In this document: positions 1-17,291 of the stretch, piece by piece
Layout of the letters: each line of letters starts with the position of its first letter
Position numbering within the stretch: the first letter of the stretch is position 1
From: Saccharothrix obliqua
Lineage (GTDB): Bacteria > Actinomycetota > Actinomycetes > Mycobacteriales > Pseudonocardiaceae
NCBI RefSeq assembly: GCF_019375475.1
Contig: NZ_JAHXGQ010000007.1
Location: 1 to 64,000, forward strand
Reading direction: 5' to 3'
DNA length: 64,000 nt
Program-made: the position numbers and the translations under genes
The notes under the pieces: model-generated
What the model saw: the letters and a program-made list of their open reading frames with translations, nothing else
Database searches by the model: none
What the model was told of the DNA's origin: nothing

Positions 1-19
1 TTACTGGCTATTCGGCACG

Positions 20-40
20 CTGTTGAGTTCTCAAGGAACA
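20..40 (-). promoter_or_regulatory. rRNA leader boxA-like element
   Basis: Read on the minus strand this is TGTTCCTTGAGAACTCAACAG. The core TTGAGAACTCAACAG is the conserved antitermination/processing leader found just before 16S rRNA in actinobacteria. It implies that an rRNA operon starts to the left of the window and runs leftwards. No rRNA gene sequence itself is present. The assignment rests on recognising the element from memory of mycobacterial and streptomycete leaders. Confidence 0.75.
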
Positions 41-262
41 CGCGCTCATCATCACTCACCGCTCGCGCGGCTCGATCCGAGGCTTGTGCTTCAGAAAGTT
101 GTTGGTGAAACCAGACGCCCTGGCCGGAGCGGCCACTCGGTGGCCTCGGCTGGGTCTTCCCGTTTCGCGGTCACCCACTCTACCACACTGGGCGGGAGCT
201 TGGTTCGTGACCTGCCGCGCTCCGTTCCGGTTTTCCCGGCCCGTTCCGCGCTGGCAGAGAGA

Positions 263-291
263 AAGTTACACGCACCCGACGTGGAGGTCAA
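263..291 (-). promoter_or_regulatory. rRNA operon promoter (-35/-10)
   Basis: Minus strand shows TTGACC, a spacer of exactly 17 bases and TAACTT, a near-consensus vegetative sigma promoter. It lies about 220 bases before the boxA-like leader, a normal rRNA leader length for actinobacteria. Transcription would begin near position 256 and run out of the window. A second weak -10 (TAGAGT, 177-182) has no good -35. The stretch between this promoter and tyrS holds no gene. Confidence 0.7.
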
Positions 292-387
292 ATCGGGGGC
301 GCAGGGCGGCCGCACGGGCTGAAACCGCAGGTCAGCAGCCCGTGCAGCACTCGCCACCACGCTATCCGACCCACCCTGCGCACAACA

Positions 388-405
388 GTGTGACCGCGAT
401 CACAC
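388..405. promoter_or_regulatory. Perfect CRP-type palindrome overlapping tyrS stop
   Basis: GTGTGACCGCGATCACAC is a perfect inverted repeat and an exact TGTGA-N6-TCACA match, the binding consensus of enterobacterial CRP and mycobacterial Crp (Rv3676). It covers the tyrS stop codon and sits about 140 bases upstream of the predicted rRNA start site. It could be a Crp operator for the rRNA operon, or simply a hairpin at the end of tyrS. Function is inferred only. Confidence 0.45.
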
Positions 406-1671
406 CCGAACGCGCACGCCGGCCGTGTTCCGCTTGCCGCGACGCACCACGAGCCACGTCCCGTGCAGCAGGTCGGCGGGGGCGGGCCGCCACTCCTCGT
501 CGGTCACCTTCACGTTGTTCACGTACGCGCCGCCCTCCTTGACGGTGCGCCGCGCCGCGCCCTTGCTGTCCGCCAGCCCGGAGACCACCAGCAGGTCCAC
601 GACGGTCGGCCCGTCCGCCAGGACGACCTCGCCGGTCGGCGCCTCCGCCATGGCCGCCCGCAGCGTCGCCTCGTCCAGCTCCCGCAGCTCGCCCCGCCCG
701 AACAGGGCCTGGCTCGCCGCGATCACCTGCCGCGTCTCGTGCTCGCCGTGCACCAGGTTGGTGAACTCCTCGGCGAGCCGCTTCTGCGCGGCGCGCAGGT
801 GCGGCGCCTCGGCGGTCTGCCGCTCCAGCTCCGCGATCTCCTCGCGCGTCAGGAACGTGAACAGGCGCAGGTAGCGCACGACGTCCGCGTCGCCGACGTT
901 CACGAAGAACTGGTACCAGGCGTACGGCGAGGTCATCTCCGGGTCGAGCCACACGTTGCCGCCGCCGGTGGACTTGCCGAACTTGCGCCCCTCGGAGTCG
1001 GTGACCAGCGGCGCGGTCAACGCGTGCACCGACCGGCCGTCGACCTTCCGCACGAGGTCCACGCCGCCGACGATGTTGCCCCACTGGTCGGAGCCGCCCA
1101 CCTGGAGCCGCGTGCCGTACTCGCGGCTGAGCCGCAGGTAGTCGTGCGACTGGAGCAGCAGGTAGCTGAACTCGGTGTACGACATGCCGTCGCCGTCGAG
1201 GCGCCGCTTGACCGTGTCCCGGGCCAGCATCACGTTGACCGAGAAGTGCTTGCCGACGTCGCGGAGGAAGTCGAGCACGGACAGGCCCCTGGTCCACTCC
1301 AGGTTGTTGACCACGATCGCGCCGGTGTCACCGCCGAACTCCACGAACCGCTCCAGCTGGCCGCGGATGCGGTCCGCCCACTCGGCGACGGTGTCCAGCG
1401 GGTTGAGGGCGCGCTCGGCGCTGTCGCGGGGGTCGCCGATCGTGCCGGTCGCGCCGCCCGCCAGGACGATGGGCCGGTGCCCGGCCCGCTGGAAGCGCCG
1501 CAGCATGAGCAGCGGGACGAGGTTGCCGGCGTGCAGGCTGGGCGCGGTCGGGTCGAACCCGGCATAGAGGGTGAGCGGACCCGCGTCGAGATCCCCGCGG
1601 AGGGCGTCGAGGTCGGTGGACTGCGCGATCAGGCCGCGCCAGGACAGCTCGTCGAGGATGTGCTCACTCAC
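400..1671 (-). CDS. tyrS: Tyrosyl-tRNA synthetase
   Basis: Class I aminoacyl-tRNA synthetase that charges tRNA-Tyr in the cytoplasm. The 423-residue length is that of bacterial TyrRS type 1. The HIGH signature appears as HAGN (residues 47-50) and the KMSKS loop as KFGKS (230-234). The tyrosine-specific [12 protein letters not shown] stretch lies near the N-terminus and an S4-like RNA-binding domain ends the protein. GTG start chosen because the family N-terminus ([15 protein letters not shown]) begins right after it. It lies directly upstream of the leftward rRNA operon. It is a housekeeping gene; no T-box leader is visible, as expected for actinobacteria. Confidence 0.97.
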   Translation of the reverse strand: MSEHILDELSWRGLIAQSTDLDALRGDLDAGPLTLYAGFDPTAPSLHAGNLVPLLMLRRFQRAGHRPIVLAGGATGTIGDPRDSAERALNPLDTVAEWADRIRGQLERFVEFGGDTGAIVVNNLEWTRGLSVLDFLRDVGKHFSVNVMLARDTVKRRLDGDGMSYTEFSYLLLQSHDYLRLSREYGTRLQVGGSDQWGNIVGGVDLVRKVDGRSVHALTAPLVTDSEGRKFGKSTGGGNVWLDPEMTSPYAWYQFFVNVGDADVVRYLRLFTFLTREEIAELERQTAEAPHLRAAQKRLAEEFTNLVHGEHETRQVIAASQALFGRGELRELDEATLRAAMAEAPTGEVVLADGPTVVDLLVVSGLADSKGAARRTVKEGGAYVNNVKVTDEEWRPAPADLLHGTWLVVRRGKRNTAGVRVRV

Positions 1672-1835
1672 GGGGAGCCATTCTCCCCTACCTGGTCAAA
1701 GCGGTTTCCGGCGGTGCGGCGGCGGTGGGGCCCGGCACGGCCGGCGCTACCCAGGGTCACCGCAAGATTCACTCGGGTGAGGAAAAATCGCCCCGGTGGC
1801 CAATTGTCGTGGAGCGCCGAGGACGCCACGTTGGC

Positions 1836-2353
1836 GTGGTGGCGAGCGACTTGCAGAAGCGGAAGAGCGCCATCGTGTTCCGCGCGATGGACGCCAACGA
1901 CGACGGTTACCTGGAACGAGCGGACTTCGAGGCGCTCACCGAGCGGTGGGCGGGCATCCGCGACGGCGACGGCACGCGCCTGCGCGAGCTGGTGATGAAC
2001 TGGTGGGACACGCTGCGCTCGGCGTCGGACGAGAACCGGGACGACCGGGTCACGTTCGACGAGCTGCTGTCCGTGGTGGACAACCTGGGCACCATGCTGG
2101 ACCTGGTGGTGGCCACGGCGGAGTCCATGTTCGAGGCGGTGGACGAGGACGGCGACGGGGAGATCTCGGCCCCCGAGTACGGCCGGTTGATCCGGGCGTG
2201 GACGGGGGCGGACACGCCGACCGACGCCGTCTTCGCCCGGCTCGACCTGGACGGCGACGGGCACATCTCGAAGGGCGAGTTCGCCCGGCACTGGGTGGAG
2301 TTCTGGGCGGGTGACGACGAGGACGCGCCGGGCACCCACGTGTTCGGCGAGGT

Positions 2354-2357
<4 letters not shown>
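1836..2357 (+). CDS. Four-EF-hand calcium-binding protein (calerythrin-like)
   Basis: Small acidic cytoplasmic protein of 173 residues with four canonical EF-hand loops: DANDDGYLERAD (19-30), DENRDDRVTFDE (65-76), DEDGDGEISAPE (103-114) and DLDGDGHISKGE (137-148). Loops 1, 3 and 4 keep the D-x-D/N-x-D-G pattern; loop 2 has D in place of G at position 6 and is probably the weakest site. The pattern matches the calerythrin/sarcoplasmic calcium-buffer proteins of actinomycetes. GTG at 1836 is preferred because a GAGGA lies 12 bases before it and upstream codons look non-coding; GTG 1839 or 1809 are alternatives. Its stop overlaps the stop of the convergent mpg in the palindrome CTAG. Role (calcium buffer or sensor) is inferred. 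Confidence 0.85.
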
Positions 2358-5886
<3,529 letters not shown>

Positions 5887-7056
5887 TCAGGACTCCTCGG
5901 CCGGGGACAGGAACGACGGGAGGTCCGCCACCAGCCGGTGGGCGTCCTCTTCCGCCAGCACCAGCGGCGGCGCCAGCCGCAGCACGTCGGGTTGGATGGG
6001 GTTGACCAGGTAGCCGGCCCGCCGCGCGGCCGCCGCGGCCTTCGCCGAGACCGCCTCGCGCAGCGTGATGCCGAGCAGCAGGCCGGCTCCCCGCACACCG
6101 GTGACCAGCGGGTGCCCGAGGGCCTCCACCCCGGCGGCGATCTCCTTGCCGACGGCGGCGGCGTGCTCCAGCAGGCCGTCCGCCGCGATGGTGTCGAGCA
6201 CGGCGAGCGCGGCGGCGCAGCACACCGGGTTGCCGCCGAAGGTGGTGCCGTGGTGACCGGGTTCGAACAGGTCCTTGGCCGGGCCGAAGGCGAGGCACGC
6301 GCCCAGCGGCAGCCCGCCGCCGAGGCCCTTGGCCAGCGTCATCACGTCCGGCGTGATGCCGACCTGCTGGAAGGCGAACCAGCTGCCGAGCCGGCCGACG
6401 CCGGTCTGCACCTCGTCCAGCACGAGCAGCGCGCCGTGCCGGGCGGTGATCTCGCGGGCGGCCTGGAGGTAGCCCTCCGGTGGCACCACCACGCCCTGCT
6501 CGCCCTGCACGGGTTCCACGATGAACGCGGCGGTCTCGTCGTCCACGGCGGCGGCCAGCGCCGCCACGTCGCCGTACGGCACGTGCCGCACGCCCGGCAC
6601 CAGCGGTTCGAACGGGGTGCGCTTGCCGGGTTGGCCGGTGAGCGCGAGCGCGCCCATGGTGCGGCCGTGGAAACCGCCCTCGGTGGCGACGACCTTGGTG
6701 CGGCCGGTGCGCCGGGTGAGCTTGAACGCGGCCTCGTTGGCCTCCGCGCCGGAGTTGCAGAACACCACGCGGCCGTCGAGGCCCGCGAGGTCGAGCAGGC
6801 GTTCGGCGAGCTTGAGCGCGGGCTCGTTGATGTAGAGGTTGGAGGTGTGGCCGAGCTTGCCGATCTGCGTGGTGACGGCGGCGACGACGGCGGGGTGCGC
6901 GTGGCCGAGCGCGTTCACCGCGATGCCGGTCACCAGGTCCAGGTAGCGGTTGCCGTCGGTGTCCCAGACGTACGCGCCCTCGCCGCGGTCCAGGGTGAGG
7001 TCCGGGGTGCCGTAGTTGTTCATCATCGCGGCCTGCCACCGCTGCTGGTCGCTCAT
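5887..7056 (-). CDS. argD: Acetylornithine aminotransferase
   Basis: PLP-dependent class III aminotransferase converting N-acetylglutamate semialdehyde to N-acetylornithine. The 389 residues include the PLP-binding [12 protein letters not shown] segment, [13 protein letters not shown] with the cofactor-contacting Asp, and the Schiff-base lysine K243 in LAKGLGGG. The ATG is chosen because it overlaps the argB stop by one base (TGATG) and matches the family N-terminus. Part of the coupled argJBDFR block. Confidence 0.96.
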   Translation of the reverse strand: MSDQQRWQAAMMNNYGTPDLTLDRGEGAYVWDTDGNRYLDLVTGIAVNALGHAHPAVVAAVTTQIGKLGHTSNLYINEPALKLAERLLDLAGLDGRVVFCNSGAEANEAAFKLTRRTGRTKVVATEGGFHGRTMGALALTGQPGKRTPFEPLVPGVRHVPYGDVAALAAAVDDETAAFIVEPVQGEQGVVVPPEGYLQAAREITARHGALLVLDEVQTGVGRLGSWFAFQQVGITPDVMTLAKGLGGGLPLGACLAFGPAKDLFEPGHHGTTFGGNPVCCAAALAVLDTIAADGLLEHAAAVGKEIAAGVEALGHPLVTGVRGAGLLLGITLREAVSAKAAAAARRAGYLVNPIQPDVLRLAPPLVLAEEDAHRLVADLPSFLSPAEES

Positions 7057-7939
7057 CAGCCATTCACCCCATCGGTCGCGTGCGGGGTCACCATGGTGCC
7101 GACCCCTTCGGACGTGAAAACCTCTAGCAGCACGGAGTGCGCCAGCCTGCCGTCGATGACGTGCGCCTCCGGCACGCCGCCGCGGACCGCGCGCAGGCAC
7201 GCCTCCATCTTCGGGACCATGCCGCTGTCCAGGCGCGGCAGCAGTTCCTCCAGGGCGTCCGCCCCGATCCGGTGCAGCAGCGAGCCGCGGTCGGGCCAGT
7301 CCGCGTAGAGGCCCTCGACGTCGGTGAGGACCACCAGCTTCCGGGCCCGCAGCGCGACCGCGACCGCGCCGGCGGCCGTGTCGGCGTTGACGTTGTGCAC
7401 CACGCCGTCCGCGTCGGGCGCGACGGTGGACACGACCGGGATGCGGCCCGCCGCGACGATGTCCAGCACGGCCTCCGGGTTGACGCCCACGATGTCGCCG
7501 ACCAGGCCGATGTCCACGGGTTCGCCGTCCACCAGCGCGGGGCGGCGGACGGCGGTCAGCAGGTGGGCGTCCTCGCCGGACAGGCCGACCGCGTACGGGC
7601 CGTGGCCGTTGATCAGGCCGACGAGTTCGCGCTGCACCTGGCCGACCAGCACCATGCGCACCACGTCCATCGCCTCGGGCGTGGTCACCCGCAGGCCGCC
7701 GCGGAACTCGCTCTCGATGCCGAGCCTGCCCAGCATGGCCGCGATCTGCGGTCCGCCGCCGTGCACCACGACCGGGTGCAGGCCGGCGAGCTTCAGGAAC
7801 ACCATGTCCTGCGTGAACGCCCGCTTGAGCCGGTCGTCCACCATGGCGTTGCCGCCGTACTTGATGACGACCGTCGCGCCCCGGAAGCGTTGCAGCCACG
7901 GCAGCGCCTCGATCAGCACCTCCGCTTTGGCCCGGGCGT

Positions 7940-7943
<4 letters not shown>
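7056..7943 (-). CDS. argB: Acetylglutamate kinase
   Basis: Phosphorylates N-acetylglutamate, usually the arginine-feedback-inhibited step. The 295-residue protein carries the phosphate-binding [10 protein letters not shown] and VVHGGGPQI glycine loops, the [12 protein letters not shown] nucleotide segment and [10 protein letters not shown]. An N-terminal helix ([12 protein letters not shown]) of the kind that forms arginine-sensitive hexamers is present. GTG start overlaps the argJ stop as GTGA. Feedback sensitivity is inferred from the helix, not shown. Confidence 0.95.
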
Positions 7944-11362
<3,419 letters not shown>

Positions 11363-11633
11363 GAGGCAACCTCGCTACGACTGCTGCATCAGGCGGTGGG
11401 TTCGCCGCTAGCTCCCCGCCGGACCGGCGACCAGACTCGCCCGGCGGTTCATCGCTTCGCCCCTCGGCCCCAACGGGCCGCGAAGCCAATCTTGGAGAAC
11501 GTTCAACCTCGGCGCAAGAACCAAGCAGACCCGGAAAGACAGGTACAAAGACCTCTTGACACATCACACCGGGCGACTTGAACAGCACGTTCCCATTAGG
11601 TCGGACACCGAGTGTTTCACTCGGCCGGACGAA
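11363..11633. other. Non-coding gap between the exported protein and pheT
   Basis: No convincing reading frame. It holds a small inverted repeat (CCGAGT-N5-ACTCGG around 11608-11625) next to the pheT terminator. The minus strand carries several T-rich blocks that could form a long leader for the exported-protein gene. A plus-strand TTGACA (near 11553) has no partner -10. Confidence 0.5.
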
Positions 11634-11663
11634 CCCCGGGCCCGCACCACTGCGGACCCGGGG
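11634..11663 (-). terminator. Hairpin terminator after pheT
   Basis: Two 13-base arms (CCCCGGGCCCGCA and TGCGGACCCGGGG) with one mismatch enclose a CCAC loop, eight bases after the pheT stop. A strong T tract is lacking, as is usual for high-GC actinobacterial terminators. Confidence 0.7.
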
Positions 11664-11670
11664 CCGCTCG

Positions 11671-14148
11671 TCAGCCCCTGAGCACCGCGCCGAACCGCTC
11701 CGCCGCCTCGGCGACGGCCGCGTCACGCGCCGCCGTGGCCTCCTCGACGGTCAGCGTGCGGTCCGGTGCGCGGAACCGCAGCGCGTAGGCCAGCGACCGC
11801 CTGCCCTCGCCGACCTGGTCGCCCGCGTACACGTCGAACAGCCGCAGGTCCTCCAGCAGCTCGCCGCCACCGGCGCGCAACGCACGCGCCACCTGCTCGG
11901 CGGGCACCGAGGCGGGCACCACGACGGCCACGTCCAGCAGCACCGGCGGGTACGGCGACACGACCGGCGCCGGCCGGTGGTCGTCCAGCGGCAACGCGTC
12001 GAGGTCCAGCTCGAACGCCACCGACCGCTTCGGCAGGCCCAGCGCCTCCACGACCTTCGGGTGCAGCTCGCCCGCGTGGCCGACCGGCCAGTCGCCCACC
12101 CGCAGCTCGGCGCACCGGCCCGGGTGCCACGGCGCGAGCGCCGACGCCACGGCGGTCAGCTCCACGCCGTACGCCCGGCCGACCAGCCGCGCGGCCTCCA
12201 CCGCGTCCGCCCAGTCCGCGGGCCGGCCCCTGCCCCACCAGCCCGCCTGCTCGCGCAGGCCGGTCAGCACACCCGCCACGTGCACGGGCTGCTGCGGCAG
12301 CGCGGCCACCAACGCGGCGACCTGCTCGTCCGACGGCCGCGCACCGGTGCCGACCTCGGGCACGGGCACCTGCTCGGCACGCGGCAGGGTCACCTGCGCC
12401 ACGGTGTACAACGCGACGTCCTTCGCCCCACGCGCCAGGTTGCGCTGCAAGGTCTCCAACAGCCCCGGCACGAGCGTGGTGGCCAACGCGTGCTTCTCCG
12501 CCTCCAACGGGTTGAGCACGCTCAGCACGCGTCGGCGCACGTCGTCCGCGGGCAGCCCGAACGCGTCGAACACCGCGGGCGAGACGAACGGGAACGGCTT
12601 GACCTCGACGAAACCGTGCTCGGCCAGCGCGCGCGACACGGTCCGCCGCCGCCGCTGCCGCTCGGTCAGGCCGCGACCGGCGGGCACGGGCGGCAGCGTG
12701 GACGGGATCGTGTCGTAGCCCTCCAGCCGCAGCACCTCCTCCACCAGGTCCGCGGGCTGGGTGAGGTCCGACCGCCAGGTCGGCGGCACGGCGGTGACCA
12801 TGGTCGAGCCGTCGTCGCCGGTGGTGACCTCCACCTGGCAGCCGATCTGGCCCAGCCGCCGCGCCGTGACGCCCCGCGCGTACCGCACGCCCGCCACCCG
12901 GTCGGGCAGGTCGATCGGCATCGTCACCGGCGACGGCAGGGTCGGCGCGCCCACGTCCGTGCGACCGGGCTTGATGCTGCCGTCGCCGAACATGTGCAGC
13001 AGCCGGGCCGCGCGCTCCAGCGCCACCGGCGCCAGCGCGGGGTCCACGGTGCGCTCGAACCGCTTGGCCGCCTCGGAGGGCAGCTTGTGCCGCCGCACGG
13101 TCCGCGCGATCGACGGCGGGTCCCAGTGCGCGGCCTCCAGCAGGATGTCCGTGCTGGTGTCGCGGACCTCGGTGGACGCGCCGCCCATCACGCCCGCCAG
13201 CGAGATCACGCCGCTGTCGTCGGCGATCACCACGTCGTCCGGGTCCAGCGCGCGCACCGCGTCGTCCAGCGTGGTCAGCTTCTCCCCCGCCGCCGCGCGC
13301 CGCACCACGAGCCCGCCGCGCACGGCGGAGGCGTCGAACGCGTGCAGCGGCTGGCCGAGTTCCAGCATCACGTAGTTGGTCACGTCCACCGGCAGCGAGA
13401 TGGCGCGGATGCCCGCGAGCATCAGCCGCCGCCGCATCCACCACGGGGTCGGCGCGGTCGGGTCGACGCCGGTCACGCGGCGGGCCACGAACCGGGAGCA
13501 GCCCGACGCCGCCTCCACGTGCACGGGCAGCACCTCGCCCTCGGCCTCGGGGATCTCGGCCAGGCCGGGGTCGCCGAACGGCACGTCGAACGCGCACGCC
13601 AGCTCACGGGCCAGGCCGCGCACCGAGAACGCGTAACCGCGGTCCGGGGTGGGCGCGACCTCGATGACCGTGTCGCCCAGGCCGAGCAGCTCCACGGCGT
13701 CGTCACCGGGCTGCGCGGTGCCGCTGGGCAGCACCAGGATGCCCAGGTGGTCGTCGCCCAGGCCCAGCTCGCGGGGCGAGCAGATCATGCCCTGGCTGAG
13801 CCGGCCGTAGGTCTTGCGCTCGGCGATCGCGAAGTCACCGGGCAGCACCGCGCCGGGCAGCGCCACGACCACCGTGTCGCCCTCGACGAAGTTCGTCGCA
13901 CCGCAGACGATGCCGTTGACCTGGTCCGGACCGACCTCGACGCGGCAGTGGCGGATCGGCTTCTTGAAGCCGGTCAGCTCCTCGATCTCCACCACGCGGC
14001 CCGCCACCAGCGGTCCGGTGACCGCGCCGAGCCGGTGGACGTCCTCCACCTCCAGGCCGATCCGCACGAACGCCTCGGCGATCTCGTCGGGCGTCGGGGG
14101 CTCGCGGAACTCCAGGTTCTCGACCAGCCAGGTAACCGGGATACGCAC
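11671..14148 (-). CDS. pheT: Phenylalanyl-tRNA synthetase beta subunit
   Basis: Beta chain of the alpha2-beta2 PheRS. The 825 residues show the standard order: N-terminal EMAP/tRNA-binding domain (about 40-160, VGPDQVNGIVCGA), B3/B4 editing domain (about 210-400, including GVMGG), B5 (about 410-480), the catalytic-like core and the C-terminal ferredoxin-like anticodon-binding FDX-ACB domain (about 730-825). GTG start three bases after the pheS stop. Normal length, no disruption. Confidence 0.96.
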   Translation of the reverse strand: MRIPVTWLVENLEFREPPTPDEIAEAFVRIGLEVEDVHRLGAVTGPLVAGRVVEIEELTGFKKPIRHCRVEVGPDQVNGIVCGATNFVEGDTVVVALPGAVLPGDFAIAERKTYGRLSQGMICSPRELGLGDDHLGILVLPSGTAQPGDDAVELLGLGDTVIEVAPTPDRGYAFSVRGLARELACAFDVPFGDPGLAEIPEAEGEVLPVHVEAASGCSRFVARRVTGVDPTAPTPWWMRRRLMLAGIRAISLPVDVTNYVMLELGQPLHAFDASAVRGGLVVRRAAAGEKLTTLDDAVRALDPDDVVIADDSGVISLAGVMGGASTEVRDTSTDILLEAAHWDPPSIARTVRRHKLPSEAAKRFERTVDPALAPVALERAARLLHMFGDGSIKPGRTDVGAPTLPSPVTMPIDLPDRVAGVRYARGVTARRLGQIGCQVEVTTGDDGSTMVTAVPPTWRSDLTQPADLVEEVLRLEGYDTIPSTLPPVPAGRGLTERQRRRRTVSRALAEHGFVEVKPFPFVSPAVFDAFGLPADDVRRRVLSVLNPLEAEKHALATTLVPGLLETLQRNLARGAKDVALYTVAQVTLPRAEQVPVPEVGTGARPSDEQVAALVAALPQQPVHVAGVLTGLREQAGWWGRGRPADWADAVEAARLVGRAYGVELTAVASALAPWHPGRCAELRVGDWPVGHAGELHPKVVEALGLPKRSVAFELDLDALPLDDHRPAPVVSPYPPVLLDVAVVVPASVPAEQVARALRAGGGELLEDLRLFDVYAGDQVGEGRRSLAYALRFRAPDRTLTVEEATAARDAAVAEAAERFGAVLRG

Positions 14149-14151
14149 CGG

Positions 14152-15533
<1,382 letters not shown>

Positions 15534-17291
15534 ATGGCACACACCTTCGGTGTCGACCTGCGCGGGATCATCGACCTGCTCAGCCACCACCTCTACAGCA
15601 GCCCGCGCGTGTACGCGCGGGAACTGCTCCAGAACGCGGTGGACGCGATCACCGCCCGCCGCGCGCTCCAACCGGACGCGCCCGGCGAGGTGGTGGTCGA
15701 GCCGGTCGACTCCGGCGGGGACGGCACCCTGCGCATTTCCGACACCGGCATCGGCCTGACCGAGCGCGAGGTGCACGACCTGCTGTCGACCCTCGGCCGC
15801 ACCTCCAAGCGGGACGACCTGGGTTTCGCCCGGCGCGGCTTCCTCGGCCAGTTCGGCGTCGGCCTGCTGTCGGCGTTCCTGGTGGCCGACCGCATCCGGC
15901 TGGTGTCCCGGTCGGCGCGGGGCGGTCCGGCCGTGCGCTGGACCGCGGACGCGGCGGGCAACTACGAGGTCGAGGTGGACGACTCGGCGCGGGCCGAGGT
16001 CGGCACCACCATCGAGCTGGTGCCCTCCCGCGACGCCGAGCACTGGCTGGAGCGCGACGTGGTGCGCGCCCTGGTCGCCGAGTACGGCGAGCTGCTGCCG
16101 GTGCGGGTGGTGGTCGCGGGCGAGGTGCTGACCGCCGAGGAGCCGCCGTGGACGGCGGACGCCCTGGCGTACGGGGAGCGCGTGCTCGGCGTGCGGCCGT
16201 TCGACGCGATCCCGGTCGAGGTGCCGACCGTGGGGCTGACCGGTGTGGCGTACGTGCTGCCCGGCGGCGTGCACCCCGGCGCGCGCCAGTCGCACCGCGT
16301 GTACCTGAAGCGGATGCTGGTCGGCGACGCCATCGAGGGCCTGCTGCCGGAGTGGGCGTACTTCGTGCGCTGCGTGGTCGACTCCTCGGCGCTGCGCCCC
16401 ACCGCCAGCCGCGAGGCGCTGTACCAGGACGAGACGCTGCTCGCGGTGCGCGAGGAGCTGGGCAGGCAGGTCCGGGACTGGCTGGTGCGGCTGGACGCGA
16501 CCGACCCGGAGCGCACGGCGGCCCTGCTGGACGCGCACCACCTGGGCATCAAGTCGCTGGCGCGGGTGGACGACGAGATGCTGCGGCTGGTCGAGCGGTG
16601 GCTGCCGTTCGAGACCACCGACGGCGCGCAGTCGCTGCGCCAGTTCCAGCGCAAGCACGGCGCGGTCGCGTACGTGCCGGACGTGGACGAGTTCCGCCAG
16701 CTCGCGCCGGTCGCGCACGCCCAGGGCATGGGCCTGCTCAACGCGGGTTACGCCTACGACGCGGAGATCATGGACCGCCTGGTCGCGCTGGACGGCCCGG
16801 CGGCGGCGCGGCGGGTCGCGCCGACCGAGGTGCTGGCCGCGCTCGGCGACCCGGAGCCGGACGTGGAGCGCGCGCTGCGCGACCGGCTGGCGCAGGCGAA
16901 GGACGTGCTGGAGCGGCACGACTGCGAGGCCGTGCCGCGTGATTTCGACCCGGGCTCGCTGCCCGCGCTGCTGGTCACCAACGTGGAGGGCGAGCGCAGG
17001 CGCGACGTGGAGGAGGTCGGCGAGCAGGCCGACCCGCTGTGGGCCGAATTGCTGGGCAGCCTGGCCGCGTCCGGCTCCGGCGCGGCGCGGCGGCTGGTGC
17101 TCAACTGCCGCAACCCGCTGGTGCGGCGGCTGGCCGGGCTCACCGACCCGGCGCTGGTGGAGCTGACGGTGGAATCGCTGTACGTGCACGCCCTGCTCCA
17201 GGCGCGGCGGCCGATGCGACCGAAGGACACGGCGGCGTTGAACCGCTCCTTCCTGGAACTGCTGGACCGAGCCGTCGGGGGGCACGCGTGA
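15534..17291 (+). CDS. HSP90-family (HtpG-like) ATPase
   Basis: GHKL-fold ATPase of 585 residues related to HtpG. The nucleotide site is complete: Glu30 and Asn34 in ELLQNAVDA, Asp70 in DTGIG, and the G-rich lid GFLGQFGVGLLSAF. The middle domain follows, with RVYLKRMLV and the SSALRPTASRE segment that HSP90 proteins use for client and ATP contacts. It is shorter than E. coli HtpG (624), mainly at the C-terminus. ATG at 15534 fits the family start MAHTFGVDLRG. Its stop overlaps the next gene in GTGA, so the two are translated together. It is probably a paralogue dedicated to the partner rather than the general HtpG. Confidence 0.85.
   Translation: MAHTFGVDLRGIIDLLSHHLYSSPRVYARELLQNAVDAITARRALQPDAPGEVVVEPVDSGGDGTLRISDTGIGLTEREVHDLLSTLGRTSKRDDLGFARRGFLGQFGVGLLSAFLVADRIRLVSRSARGGPAVRWTADAAGNYEVEVDDSARAEVGTTIELVPSRDAEHWLERDVVRALVAEYGELLPVRVVVAGEVLTAEEPPWTADALAYGERVLGVRPFDAIPVEVPTVGLTGVAYVLPGGVHPGARQSHRVYLKRMLVGDAIEGLLPEWAYFVRCVVDSSALRPTASREALYQDETLLAVREELGRQVRDWLVRLDATDPERTAALLDAHHLGIKSLARVDDEMLRLVERWLPFETTDGAQSLRQFQRKHGAVAYVPDVDEFRQLAPVAHAQGMGLLNAGYAYDAEIMDRLVALDGPAAARRVAPTEVLAALGDPEPDVERALRDRLAQAKDVLERHDCEAVPRDFDPGSLPALLVTNVEGERRRDVEEVGEQADPLWAELLGSLAASGSGAARRLVLNCRNPLVRRLAGLTDPALVELTVESLYVHALLQARRPMRPKDTAALNRSFLELLDRAVGGHA

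Noticed and set aside
177-210. Second rRNA promoter with -10 TAGAGT
   Set aside because: No -35 hexamer at 16-19 bases; kept only as a remark in the main promoter entry.
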